A DNA stretch of 64,000 nucleotides from Candidatus Kuenenia stuttgartensis (GCA_945906725.1 CAMDRI010000001.1:17789-81788); one strand, 5' to 3'; numbered from the stretch's first letter, positions 19,548-29,679 are shown. Notes: generated by a model from the letters alone, not told the origin. Program-made: numbers and translations.

Positions 19548-20521
19548 CGCACTGCCCCTCCCGCCAAGGTGGCCGAATGAACTGGCAGCGAATCGGCACG
19601 TTGGAAGCGTGCTCCACTGAGCCAATTCAGTCGCAACACGCGAGCCGCCAATTGCACCGACATCATCAACACGAACATCGCCGCCACTGCGTGAGCCGTC
19701 CGAAACAGAATCTGTTCTGGAGCCTGTTGCACAGCAACGTAACCCGTCGTCGGAAATCCAAATCGAGTCACCCACGCACCTGCTCCCAGCCCCAACTGCA
19801 CGAGCAAGACGATCAGTAAGCCGATTGCCGCTAAGCGGAGCCACGCTTGGCCTGATCGCCAACTCGACACGATCAGCACGACCGATAACACCGTCGCCAG
19901 AATCGCACCGCCCAAGTGTTCGTGCAGCGCGAAACCGAGATGCCGGACCAAGCCGCCGAGCAACGACTGACCAAACACCGTCAACAAATTCACGATGGCG
20001 AGAAACTTCAAGCTGTTGGAAACGGACGTGCTTATGTCTGAGACTCGCCCGCCACTCGTCCACTTTGATCCGGTCACGAGGGCGAACAGAGTGATCGTCG
20101 AAAAAATCAGAGAGGCGAACAAGCCGTGGATCAGAGCGGCGACGCGCGCATCAGCGATCACTCGAAAACCGCCGAGCAATCCCTGCAAGACCACAGCGGC
20201 CAGAATGCCGATCGCCAAAGCACGCACCCAGCCACGCGATTCGCGCCGTCGCGTCAAAGCGACAAGACCGATCGAGAACATGCCGATCAGGCTGCCGGCC
20301 AAGCGATGCCCATGTTCAACGAATTTATCCCGGTTCGCGTGGAAGTCTCGCAGCCACGGGTACAGAAACATGTTCTGTCCGTCGGAGGTCGGCCAGTCCA
20401 GGAACGCCATCCCCGCATCGAGCGTCGTCACGAGCGCTCCCATCCCAATCGGCAACAACGCGATCGCCGCCGTGAGGACGGCGTAGCGCGGGAGCCAACG
20501 ATCTGAGGATGCGGTCGTCAT
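19544..20521 (-). CDS. ctaA: Heme A synthase (COX15/CtaA)
   Basis: GALVTTLDAGMAFLDWPTSDGQNMFLYPW, EHGHRLAGSLIGM, HEHLGGAILATVL, RTAHAVAAMFVL. Confidence 0.87.
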   Translation of the reverse strand: MTTASSDRWLPRYAVLTAAIALLPIGMGALVTTLDAGMAFLDWPTSDGQNMFLYPWLRDFHANRDKFVEHGHRLAGSLIGMFSIGLVALTRRRESRGWVRALAIGILAAVVLQGLLGGFRVIADARVAALIHGLFASLIFSTITLFALVTGSKWTSGGRVSDISTSVSNSLKFLAIVNLLTVFGQSLLGGLVRHLGFALHEHLGGAILATVLSVVLIVSSWRSGQAWLRLAAIGLLIVLLVQLGLGAGAWVTRFGFPTTGYVAVQQAPEQILFRTAHAVAAMFVLMMSVQLAARVLRLNWLSGARFQRADSLPVHSATLAGGAVR

Positions 20522-20539
20522 GCGAGGCTTCTGGTCAAA

Positions 20540-22384
20540 CTAAGAATGCCCGTGTGCGGGGGCTTCAGGGGGGTTCTTCGGGTTGCGAGTGGGGTCAGTC
20601 TGCATCCAGAAATCCTGGTTGGCGCGGTTGGGATTTGAGTACTCGTACGGGCCGCGGAAGCAGACGGGAGGGACGTCGAAGTTGCCGTGACCTGGCGGAG
20701 ACGGAGCAGCCCATTCCAGACCGTTCGAATTCCACGGATTCCGTCCCGTCTTTTCACCCCTGAAGATGCTGATCAAAAAATTACCCAACAACAGAAACTG
20801 AGCGAAGCCCATGATCATGGCCGAGATGGTGATGAACTGATTCAGCGGCAGCAGGTGCTCGAGATACGGGTGGACGTACGGGTCGGCGTAGCGGCGAGGA
20901 AACCCCGCGATCCCCAACATGTGCATCGGGAAGAAGGCTCCATTGAAGCCGATGTAGGTCAGCAGGAAGTGCCACTTGCCGACCGTCTCGTTCATCTTCC
21001 GGCCGAACATCTTCGGGAACCAAAACTGAATCGCGCCGAAGACGCCGAACATCGTTGTGCCGAACACAACGTAGTGGAAGTGGGCCACAATGATGTAGGT
21101 ATCGTGGATGTAGATATCGACTGGCACGGCAGCCATGAAAATGCCGCTCAATCCACCGACGATGAACATCGAAACGAACGCGATGCAGTGCAGCGTCACC
21201 GTGTTGAACTGCAAACGCCCCCCCCAGATCGTGCCGATCCAGTTAAACACTTTCACGGCGGAGGGGAGCGCGATCATGACCGTCGAGACCATGAACGTCA
21301 TACCCAGCGCCGGATTCATGCCGCTGGTAAACATGTGGTGGCCCCACACGATGAAACCCAGTCCGGCGATTGCCGACATCGAATACACCATCGGCTTGTA
21401 GCCAAAGATCGGCTTGCGGCACATGCAGGCCAGCATGTCCGAGGTCATTCCCATGGCCGGCAGCAGCATGATGTAAACGGCCGGGTGCGAGTAAAACCAA
21501 AACAGATGCTGCCACAGCAGCGGCTGTCCGCCACCGACAGTCGGGTCGGTGTTGTTGACGACCAAGCCAGCCGGGATGAAGAAGACCGTGTGAATGCCTT
21601 CGAGCCAACCGCCGAAAGCCAACCGGTCGAAGAGCTGCATGAAACCCGCCGCCGTGAGGACTGGCAGAGCGAACGCTTGCAGGATCGCAGTGATGAGCAT
21701 GGCCCAAATCGTGAGCGGCATCCGGAACAACGTCATGCCAGGAGCGCGCATGTTGATGATCGTGGTCATGTAGTTGACCGATCCCATCATGGACGACACG
21801 CCCACGAAGGTGACACCCATCAGCCACATGGTCTGAGCCGATCCAGAGCCTGGCGCGGCGGCTCGGAGATCCGCAAGCACCGCGTAGGAAGTCCAGCCTG
21901 AAGCGGCTCCTCCGAAATAGAAGCTCATCCCAAAGCAGGCGATGGCCGGGATCATGAACCAGTAGCTCAGCATGTTGAGCACCGGAAAGGCCATGTCGTC
22001 GGCCCCAATCATCAGCGGGATCAGGAAGTTGCCGAAGGCACCCGCCAGCACCGGGATGATGACCAGGAAAATCATCACGGTGGCGTGCATGGTGAAGAGC
22101 ATCGTGTAGAACTCGGGCGAGATTTGGCCTCCGGCGTTGGCGAAGAGCGGCCCGAAGATGGGCATTGAGGTCCACGGAAACGCCAATTGCCAGCGGACAC
22201 CCAAGGCCAACGCGCCGCCGAGCATCAGCATCAGCAGCGTCGTGAACAGAAACTGCTTGCCGATCATCTTGTGGTCGGTCGAAAAGACATACTTCTGAAT
22301 GAACGACTGCTCGTGATGCCCGTGAGCACCCTGAGCGTGTTCCTGTTCGTGCCCATGTTCCTGGGCGACTCCCGCGGCACTCAT
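20540..22384 (-). CDS. Cytochrome c oxidase subunit I
   Basis: STDHKMIGKQFL, HATVMIFLVIIPVLAGAFGNFLIPLMIGADDMAFP, WQHLFWFYSHPAVYIMLLPAMG, GHHMFTSGMNP, HDTYIIVAHFHYV. Confidence 0.95.
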   Translation of the reverse strand: MSAAGVAQEHGHEQEHAQGAHGHHEQSFIQKYVFSTDHKMIGKQFLFTTLLMLMLGGALALGVRWQLAFPWTSMPIFGPLFANAGGQISPEFYTMLFTMHATVMIFLVIIPVLAGAFGNFLIPLMIGADDMAFPVLNMLSYWFMIPAIACFGMSFYFGGAASGWTSYAVLADLRAAAPGSGSAQTMWLMGVTFVGVSSMMGSVNYMTTIINMRAPGMTLFRMPLTIWAMLITAILQAFALPVLTAAGFMQLFDRLAFGGWLEGIHTVFFIPAGLVVNNTDPTVGGGQPLLWQHLFWFYSHPAVYIMLLPAMGMTSDMLACMCRKPIFGYKPMVYSMSAIAGLGFIVWGHHMFTSGMNPALGMTFMVSTVMIALPSAVKVFNWIGTIWGGRLQFNTVTLHCIAFVSMFIVGGLSGIFMAAVPVDIYIHDTYIIVAHFHYVVFGTTMFGVFGAIQFWFPKMFGRKMNETVGKWHFLLTYIGFNGAFFPMHMLGIAGFPRRYADPYVHPYLEHLLPLNQFITISAMIMGFAQFLLLGNFLISIFRGEKTGRNPWNSNGLEWAAPSPPGHGNFDVPPVCFRGPYEYSNPNRANQDFWMQTDPTRNPKNPPEAPAHGHS

Positions 22385-22385
22385 A

Positions 22386-23204
22386 TTATTCGTCCTTCTT
22401 CGCCACGGCGCTGGGGGTCGCGTGGCCGTCATAGTTCTGGTCGGCTTGCAGCTTCTTCAAATACGCCTCGTATTCGACTTCGCGTTCGGAGGTCAGTTGT
22501 GCTCGCATTTTGTAATGTCCCCAGCCGCACAGCTCGGCGCAGGTCAGTTCAAAGATCCCCTGCTTCTCGGCCTTGAACCAGATCGGAATGATTTGGCCTG
22601 GAATGGCGTCTTGTTTGACTCGCAGGTGCGGCAGGAAGAACGAGTGTTGCACGTCTCCGCTGCGAAGCTGAATCATCACCGCACGATTGATCGGCGCATG
22701 TAGATCGTTGACATCGTATAAGTCATCGGGCTGTGGCTTGAGTTGCAGCTTCTTGCCGGGAGCCGGGTATCGAATCCGCCACTCAAACTGCCGAGCGGTC
22801 ACTTCCGCGATCGGAGCATCGCGGGCTTCTTTCGGAAAGTACGCCTGCACGCGGAACAACGCCCAGACGTCCATTTGATACAGGGCGAGGAACAATAAAA
22901 TTACGGAAGGCACGACCGACCAAATCACTTCCAGACTATGACTGCCGTGACTGAACCAGGCTCGCTCGTCTTTGCTGTGCGACGCACGCCACAGGACGTA
23001 AACCAGCGCGATCTGAGTCCCGATGAAGACTGCCGTGACGATGTAGAGGATCAGATAAAACAGGTTGTCGATCCGCTGCCCCAATTCGGTCACCGACGCT
23101 CCCGGAAACCACCAACCCAACGAGGGTGTCATCGACGCGACGATCGAATAGATGATCGCCACGATCGGCCAGAAGACAAAAAACGCACACCAAAACTTAC
23201 GCAC
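22386..23204 (-). CDS. Cytochrome c oxidase subunit II
   Basis: LEVIWSVVPSVILLFLALYQ; CuA motif CAELCGWGHYKM. Confidence 0.93.
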   Translation of the reverse strand: MRKFWCAFFVFWPIVAIIYSIVASMTPSLGWWFPGASVTELGQRIDNLFYLILYIVTAVFIGTQIALVYVLWRASHSKDERAWFSHGSHSLEVIWSVVPSVILLFLALYQMDVWALFRVQAYFPKEARDAPIAEVTARQFEWRIRYPAPGKKLQLKPQPDDLYDVNDLHAPINRAVMIQLRSGDVQHSFFLPHLRVKQDAIPGQIIPIWFKAEKQGIFELTCAELCGWGHYKMRAQLTSEREVEYEAYLKKLQADQNYDGHATPSAVAKKDE

Positions 23205-23236
23205 GGTAAAACTCCCGCGTTGTGGAACCGAATTTT

Positions 23237-23345
23237 CGCCACCGGGTTTGTCCCTGTGGTTTAGTGGCCTTTACGCTCCTCAATGAATCTATGGGTCGGT
23301 AGTAGTGCAAAAGCCGCTAAACCACCGGGACAAGCCCGGCGGCGG
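23237..23345. repeat. Imperfect inverted repeat element
   Basis: CGCCACCGGGTTTGTCCCTGTGGTTTAGTGGCCTTT ... AAAAGCCGCTAAACCACCGGGACAAGCCCGGCGGCGG; arms about 36 bp with several mismatches. Confidence 0.85.
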
Positions 23346-23362
23346 AAAAGTGCTTTGGAAAT

Positions 23363-24805
23363 CTAATTCGCGTTCCCATGTTCGCTCGGTTGTCCCGCTA
23401 CGCTGTGAGCCTTCGCCGCCTTGCGAGGCACCGACTCAAACGGAACGGACAGTACATAGTTCACCAAGTCCCAGATTTGCTCCGGCTTAACGGTCGCGGC
23501 CACCGGTGGCATTGGAGTCCCTTTGATCCCTTGCGAGATGCGGCGATAGATATCGATCGGCCGCCGGCCGCCGCGATAAATGCCGCGTGTCAAATCACGC
23601 GGCTTGATCGGTTGATCCCAAGCGTCGTGTAATCCACGCTTCTCATAGAACCCACCTGCGGCATCATTCTTCTGAAAATCTTCCGTTTGAAAGCCGTTGC
23701 CTCGTCCTGTCGGACCATGACAGTTAATGCACTTGCCACCGTCCGTTTTCACGAACAGCGCCTTACCACGCTCGCGAGATGCTACCGTGTCTGGCACACG
23801 CGGCACTGGCGGCATGATGACCGTGTCCGCCGTCTCCGCCCCTTCCCAAGCCGAGACCATGTCGCCAGTCACGGTCTCGATAAACGCCGCCAAACCTTCC
23901 GTCGGGTTCGCCACGTATTCCTCAAGTTGCTTAGCAATTTGATTTTCGATTTCGCTGGTACTTGCCTTGGATTCCTTCGCTTCCTTTCGGGCACGATCGG
24001 CGGCGTAGTCGTTCTTCAAATCCTTGAGTAACTGCACTTCCAGTTCGCCGCGCATCGCCAGCCATCGGATATATTCGACGATCACCGCCAACTCGTTGTC
24101 CTTGAGCATCGGCACGAATGACGGCATGTACGTTCCCGGAATGCCGTACGAGAGAATCCGCTTCAAGTCGTCGTGCGACGCCTTCGTGTCTTTGTTGGTC
24201 GAAGTGAACTTGAAGATACCCAGGCGATAATCGCGTGGCCGCGGGTTGAGATACTTCGCGGTTGTCCCATCGCCGTCACCGTTGATGCCGTGGCAGTGCT
24301 GGCAATGCCGAGCGTACAGCTTGCGACCATGCCGCAGATTCTGTCCGGCGACGACGAATTGGTCCCCCTCGGCCGGCGCAGTCTTGAGTGGAAGCAGTGT
24401 TTCAAAAGACTTCTCGCTGGGGTCGTAGCTGGCCAGCAAGAACGATTCTCCCTGGTTGGCTCCGGACGTGAACAGCAAACCGGCGCGACTGAGTTCCGGA
24501 GACTTCAAACTTTCGAGATCGCTGGTCTCCGCATTGAAATCGACAATCACCGACCGGCCATCGACGGACTTCACTTTGCCTTCAGCCTTGCCGTAATTCA
24601 CCGGCAACTTCAACCACGCGACGCTGTCCAGCGGTGTGCCGAAGTGTTCTTCCAAAGTCTTTTCCACGACTGCTCGTGCCTTGCGATGAACCGGGTTCGC
24701 GATGGCAGCATTCTGAGCGAACCGCATCTTCGATGCGTCCTCAGCACATCCGGCCACGGCACCAGCCAGCACCACGACCAATAATTGCCACACTCGCGCG
24801 ATCAC
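23363..24805 (-). CDS. Diheme cytochrome c lipoprotein
   Basis: GTG start at 24805 with GGAGG upstream; lipobox-like VVLAGAVAGCAED; CQHCH and CINCH. Confidence 0.85.
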   Translation of the reverse strand: MIARVWQLLVVVLAGAVAGCAEDASKMRFAQNAAIANPVHRKARAVVEKTLEEHFGTPLDSVAWLKLPVNYGKAEGKVKSVDGRSVIVDFNAETSDLESLKSPELSRAGLLFTSGANQGESFLLASYDPSEKSFETLLPLKTAPAEGDQFVVAGQNLRHGRKLYARHCQHCHGINGDGDGTTAKYLNPRPRDYRLGIFKFTSTNKDTKASHDDLKRILSYGIPGTYMPSFVPMLKDNELAVIVEYIRWLAMRGELEVQLLKDLKNDYAADRARKEAKESKASTSEIENQIAKQLEEYVANPTEGLAAFIETVTGDMVSAWEGAETADTVIMPPVPRVPDTVASRERGKALFVKTDGGKCINCHGPTGRGNGFQTEDFQKNDAAGGFYEKRGLHDAWDQPIKPRDLTRGIYRGGRRPIDIYRRISQGIKGTPMPPVAATVKPEQIWDLVNYVLSVPFESVPRKAAKAHSVAGQPSEHGNAN

Positions 24806-24819
24806 GAAACGATCCTCCA

Positions 24820-24867
24820 GTAGCCGAAGTCGCCAGACTTCGGGCGCACTCTGGCGAGTGCGGCTAC
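24820..24867. repeat. Inverted repeat (18-bp arms)
   Basis: GTAGCCGAAGTCGCCAGA ... TCTGGCGAGTGCGGCTAC, 16/18 pairing. Confidence 0.8.
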
Positions 24868-24870
24868 AAA

Positions 24871-25761
24871 TCACAGTCCAAACTTCTTCGCGTCCGCCTT
24901 GATCTCGACGGCTGCGTTGTCACCACTCTTGATGATGACGCTGTATTTCGATTCCAACAGTCCCGGCTTCCCACCGTCTCCCCGCTCGTGCCAGACCTTG
25001 AACTGATATTTTCCCGCCGGCAGACCTTCAATCTTGAAGTTCCCATCCGCGTCCGACACGGCCGCGAACGGATGATCCAAAACCAAGTGATACGCGTTCA
25101 TCCAAGCGTGCAAGTCACATTTGACGGAGAACGGTTCGCGTTCCGGCCGTTTGTAAACCAGCTTGATACCCGTTCGATCGTTGGGCGAGATGGCGTTATT
25201 GACGTTGCCATTGCGATTGCCAACACAGCGAGTGTTGTGCAGCACGCCGTCATCGTTCATCAGCCGGACAGTCTGTCCGACTTGGCAGAACAGCGCGTGC
25301 GTCGTGAAGCGGCAATTCTTCTGATCGAATTGGATGTCCTGGGCGGGCAGCGCAGCTTTGAAACCAGCCGGAGCCTTGTCGAGAAACACGAACACATTCG
25401 CCACTCCTTTACCTTCACTGACGACCAAGTCCTCCTTGGGAATGTCGCCTTCTTTCGAGCAGACACTGGGGTCTTTGTCGGCGGTCCCCATTTTGTAGAT
25501 TACTCCCGGCGTGGGGCGTGACCCGTCAAAAACGATTCGACCGATCAGTGCTCCGACGCCGCCCGCACCGGGCGCGGCCGCACCATCAGCAGTCGCTGGC
25601 TTGTCGCCATCAACTTTCGCGATCGCCGATTCAGCGGGCTTCACCCGCACCGAAGGTTCGGCGTGAGCACCCGTATCGAGCTTGCCACAACCAACCGCAA
25701 GCGTCAGCAATCCTGCGCACGCCGTCATTGTCCAACAGAATTTCGAGTCGACCTTTTTCAT
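24871..25761 (-). CDS. Cupredoxin/methylamine-utilization-like lipoprotein with carboxypeptidase-regulatory-like domain
   Basis: Lipobox LLTLAVGCGK; NDDGVLHNTRC ... FSVKCDLHAWM; DADGNFKIEGLPAGKYQFKVWHE. Confidence 0.7.
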   Translation of the reverse strand: MKKVDSKFCWTMTACAGLLTLAVGCGKLDTGAHAEPSVRVKPAESAIAKVDGDKPATADGAAAPGAGGVGALIGRIVFDGSRPTPGVIYKMGTADKDPSVCSKEGDIPKEDLVVSEGKGVANVFVFLDKAPAGFKAALPAQDIQFDQKNCRFTTHALFCQVGQTVRLMNDDGVLHNTRCVGNRNGNVNNAISPNDRTGIKLVYKRPEREPFSVKCDLHAWMNAYHLVLDHPFAAVSDADGNFKIEGLPAGKYQFKVWHERGDGGKPGLLESKYSVIIKSGDNAAVEIKADAKKFGL

Positions 25762-28700
25762 CAGTTGCCTCCTTCCTTCGAGCCGCCTTTGGCTGGAGCC
25801 GCATCGGCGGGAGTGGGGGCCGCCGCGAGCGGCAGCTTGCCTTCTTTTTCCAGCAGTCGCATGTAGTTCAACAGCGCGTCGCGCACCCCAACCACTTGGT
25901 CGAGCGGGTCGGTGTCCATCAGCGGCGGGAATTGTTTCTGGTCCTTGCGGAACACTGGTGGCATCGACGTGTACGGCGTAATCCACGCCGGCTTGTGGAG
26001 CCAAAGCATCAACCAATCCGGTCGCAGGCGATCCGCCACAACTTCCAAGTTGGGGCCGCGAATATCCTTCTTCGGGTCCGAGCCTTTGTATTCCTGGCCG
26101 GCGACCGAGTGACACTTGATGCAGATCGGCGCGTTGAGGACTCGCCACGACTCCTGCAAATAATCCCCCGGCCGTTGTGGATGTCGTTCGTGATATCGTT
26201 CATTCGCGGCCGACAAGTACTCCGGGTTCCGCTGCGGCACGTTCTGATACGGATACGACACGCCGTCATACGCCGCGAAGTAGTTCGCCAGAGCTTGGGC
26301 TTCCGCATCGGTCATGTTGAACTTCGGCATTCGCAAGACCGTCACATGCCGCAGTTGTTTGGGGTTCTTCAAGAACGAATACAACCACGGCGTCTGGACC
26401 TTAATCCCTTCCTGATACAGCGGCGGCGGCGACATCTGCCAGGCATTGGCTTCCGCATCGCCTGTCTTGATGTCTCCAACCAACCATTCGGCGAATGATC
26501 CACCGCGGGCTGGCTTTTCTGAAACCAATTGTGCTTCTGGGACGATGACGCGTTGCGGTGCCCATTGCAGCTTTCCGCCGATGTCGATTGTCTCCCACAA
26601 GTCGTAGCCGTATTCGCGCTCTTCGGGATCATCATCCGGCTTCGGCCGTGACGAGGACAATCCCTTGAACATCACAACTGGCAAGGTTTCGGTGCTGTCC
26701 GTCTTTTTAACGACGTGCGTCTTCCCGGTCAGTGCCTTGCGCGGTGGCTTGAGCTTCATCAGTAGCTCGAAGCCTTCGGGATGGTCCTCGACACCCATTT
26801 CGGATGCGAGAATTTCTTCCAGCTTGGTCGCGTAGGAAATCTCCGGCAGGTCGATGATGTGGCATCCCGTGCAATTGAATTTTTGCAGCAGCCGTTCCCC
26901 TTCGACTTTCGCCAGTTCGGCCCCCTTCGGCCGATACTGATACTTCTCGGCCGGCGGTCTCGCGACGAGGCCCAGCACGAATGTCGAGATGGCTTCAATC
27001 TCTTGCTCGTTGAGCGGGAACTTCGGCATCCGCAACCGTTCGTCGTAGAACTTGGTCTCAGTCTTTTCGTAGTCATAGCTACGCGGGTCGCGGAGCTTTT
27101 GCCAGATGAAACCGGGGCGTCCGTGATGCAACAAGCTCTCGTAGAAGAACGCCGCGCCGAGTTCATTGGATTCTTGTTCGTGGTTATCAAAGTCGCCGGC
27201 CGCGGCGTTTCTGATCGCATTTTCGACGCGAGTCTTAGTCGAACTGCCGTCCGGCTCTCCGTGATGATGAAGGTATTCTTCGATATGCTCTGGCGCGAGT
27301 CGCGACGGGTCTTTCAAGCCCCAATCTTGCAACGCGGTGCCGATCGGTCGAGCAGTGTCGAATCCAGGGATATCGTGGCAGCCGTAGCAGCCGTAGCGTG
27401 AAATCGTCACTCGGCCGAGATAGTTCATCTTCCGATTTCGCCACTCATCGTCGGAGAACGCCGCGCCTTCGGTATTCGCCAGGAGTTCAATCTCGTCACC
27501 CTTTACCGTCTCGCGAGCATACGGGTACTTACGATCTTTCATCACATTTGCGGCTTGCTCCGGCGTCACGGTCTTGCGTCGCCAGAGCAGCATCTCGACG
27601 AGCTTGTCCAGCTCGGCGTCGGTGATTTCGATGGCGTCGTATTTTCCTTTTTCGCCAGTCAGCAAATACGCCGCGATGTCGGCGGCCGGGTCGATCGTCT
27701 TGCCGTCTGGCTGCTTGATCGGGTCGAGAAACAAGTCCGGCATCTTCGTGCGCGGATGATGCCGTTCCGGATCGCGAATCCAGGTGTAGAGCCAGTTGAA
27801 ACCATCCTCACCCGGTTGCAGTTTGGCTTTAATCTTCGACAGATTGGGGCCGAACTCCGCTTTCGTGCCTTTGAATCGCTCCGCGTCGTGGCTGTGGCAA
27901 GCGAGGCAACCCTTTTGGGCAAAAGCTGTTTCGCCACGATTGATTCGAGCAGCGTGATTCTCATCGGATTCATCAATCTTGCCCGACTCGTCGAACTTCA
28001 ATCCCGGCAAGTCCAGTTTCAATTTCTGTTTTTCGTCCTGTTCAATCTCTCCCGACTTGTCGAACAAGTATTGCGCCATTGCTGCAAGCTCGGCTTTCGA
28101 GAACTGCTTGCCGTGGTCATCACTGTTGTTCGTCAAGTTAAAGAACTGCGGCATGGCAGTCTTGGGCCGGAAGCGCTTCGGATCTTCGGTCCAGTGCGTC
28201 AGCCACTCGCGAGTCGTCTTTTTGGCGATGTGCTTCAGGCTCGGACCAACTTTCCGCTCGACGCCGGCCACCGCTTTCGGATCGTCGGCAATCTTTTTGG
28301 CTTCGGCGGGACTCTGCGGTTCGAGCCGTAGATCGGGGCCGACCGGTTTTCCGGCATCGAAGCCGTTGATCTCGTGGCAGCCGAAGCAGCCGTATTTCTT
28401 GATGAGCTGCCAGCCTTCGTAAGCCTTCGGAGCGGTTGCTCCGAACTTCGTGTTTTGGCCGAGTTCGATGACCGAGTGGTGACACTTCAAACAAGCGGAC
28501 TCACGCAGCCGAGCTGGCTGCATCGGATATTCCCAGAAGTGATTGTTGAACCACTTGAAGTCGTGCTCCCATTCGTGGGCCTGATGGGGATCGTTGGGCG
28601 TGTGAGACGCATTCGTAAAACTGGTCGCCGAACCTTGTCCGTCGTGGCACGACGTGCAACCAAAGTCATTGAGCGGATGGGGGCTGGCCGCCGTCAAATA

Positions 28701-29675
28701 CACGTCCGGCCGCGGGTGCGTCGAAAACGGATGCTCGTATGTTCCGTTCTTACCGTCGCCATGCGGGAAATCGAGCACATCGCCTTCGCCGACACGATCA
28801 ATCGCCAAGTGGCAGGTGCGGCAGCGGTCAAACCGCGCCGTCTTGGCCATGCCCAGCGTGATCTTCATATCCGGCAACCAATCCTGCTGGATTTTGATGT
28901 GCGAGTTGAAGCCATCGGCAATCGGCTGCTCCATGAGCCAGCGTTTGAAAGATTTTCCGAAACCCTCCGGTTCAATGCGATCCTTGGCCTTCTCTAACCG
29001 CAGGATGTCCGATTCAAACGTTTTGACCTCAGCGGCTGCGGCGTCTCGGGCTTTCGTTTTTTCTTTCAATGCGGCGATAGCCGTGCTGCGGTCGGCGTCA
29101 CGACGATCAAGTTCCGCTTCCAAGTCTGCCACGACTTTTTGCTGGTCATTGAAGTTCTTCAGCAAGGCGGCCGACTTTTCCCGAGAGGCTGGAGTGACCT
29201 GACCATCTCGAGAAACCTGATCGCGAATTCCGAGGTCAAAGTCCGCACGAGCGACGTCACGAAAGGCTCGGTTCTCACGCACCTTCCGCATCTGCATCAA
29301 ATAATCGTTGTCGAGCTTCTTGATCGTCGCTTCCCGCTCGGCCAGGTCGTGCACCGCCTGTTTCACCTGTTCCGTTTGCGTCTGCTTCGCGGCCTGCAAA
29401 TCGCTGAGCTTCGCTTCGTAGGACTTCTCTAACTTCGCGGCCGACTTCGCTCCGGTGCCGATGGTCACGCCGGTGAGTTTCGCCTTCTCGACATTTTCTT
29501 CGGCGACAATTTTGTCGGCTTCCAGTTGGAAGAACTGATGCTGATACGCTCGCCACTCATCGTGGTGGTCGAAGTACATCATCAGCAGCGTCGCCACGAA
29601 CAGCACGATCATGCTGACGGCGAACCACCGGTGCATCTTGGGAAGCGGACGTAAGTAATCTTCGGTCGCTGGCAT
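25761..29675 (-). CDS. Membrane-anchored octaheme c-type cytochrome with coiled-coil N-terminal region
   Basis: Eight CxxCH: CRTCH, CTSCH, CLKCH, CFGCH, CLACH, CYGCH, CTGCH, CIKCH; N-terminal TM helix then about 250 residues rich in charged heptads. Confidence 0.9.
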   Translation of the reverse strand: MPATEDYLRPLPKMHRWFAVSMIVLFVATLLMMYFDHHDEWRAYQHQFFQLEADKIVAEENVEKAKLTGVTIGTGAKSAAKLEKSYEAKLSDLQAAKQTQTEQVKQAVHDLAEREATIKKLDNDYLMQMRKVRENRAFRDVARADFDLGIRDQVSRDGQVTPASREKSAALLKNFNDQQKVVADLEAELDRRDADRSTAIAALKEKTKARDAAAAEVKTFESDILRLEKAKDRIEPEGFGKSFKRWLMEQPIADGFNSHIKIQQDWLPDMKITLGMAKTARFDRCRTCHLAIDRVGEGDVLDFPHGDGKNGTYEHPFSTHPRPDVYLTAASPHPLNDFGCTSCHDGQGSATSFTNASHTPNDPHQAHEWEHDFKWFNNHFWEYPMQPARLRESACLKCHHSVIELGQNTKFGATAPKAYEGWQLIKKYGCFGCHEINGFDAGKPVGPDLRLEPQSPAEAKKIADDPKAVAGVERKVGPSLKHIAKKTTREWLTHWTEDPKRFRPKTAMPQFFNLTNNSDDHGKQFSKAELAAMAQYLFDKSGEIEQDEKQKLKLDLPGLKFDESGKIDESDENHAARINRGETAFAQKGCLACHSHDAERFKGTKAEFGPNLSKIKAKLQPGEDGFNWLYTWIRDPERHHPRTKMPDLFLDPIKQPDGKTIDPAADIAAYLLTGEKGKYDAIEITDAELDKLVEMLLWRRKTVTPEQAANVMKDRKYPYARETVKGDEIELLANTEGAAFSDDEWRNRKMNYLGRVTISRYGCYGCHDIPGFDTARPIGTALQDWGLKDPSRLAPEHIEEYLHHHGEPDGSSTKTRVENAIRNAAAGDFDNHEQESNELGAAFFYESLLHHGRPGFIWQKLRDPRSYDYEKTETKFYDERLRMPKFPLNEQEIEAISTFVLGLVARPPAEKYQYRPKGAELAKVEGERLLQKFNCTGCHIIDLPEISYATKLEEILASEMGVEDHPEGFELLMKLKPPRKALTGKTHVVKKTDSTETLPVVMFKGLSSSRPKPDDDPEEREYGYDLWETIDIGGKLQWAPQRVIVPEAQLVSEKPARGGSFAEWLVGDIKTGDAEANAWQMSPPPLYQEGIKVQTPWLYSFLKNPKQLRHVTVLRMPKFNMTDAEAQALANYFAAYDGVSYPYQNVPQRNPEYLSAANERYHERHPQRPGDYLQESWRVLNAPICIKCHSVAGQEYKGSDPKKDIRGPNLEVVADRLRPDWLMLWLHKPAWITPYTSMPPVFRKDQKQFPPLMDTDPLDQVVGVRDALLNYMRLLEKEGKLPLAAAPTPADAAPAKGGSKEGGN

Positions 29676-29679
29676 GTTT

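Noticed and set aside
20687-21901. 404-aa plus-strand ORF
   Set aside because: Lies wholly antisense to cox1, His/Arg/Asp-rich shadow frame.
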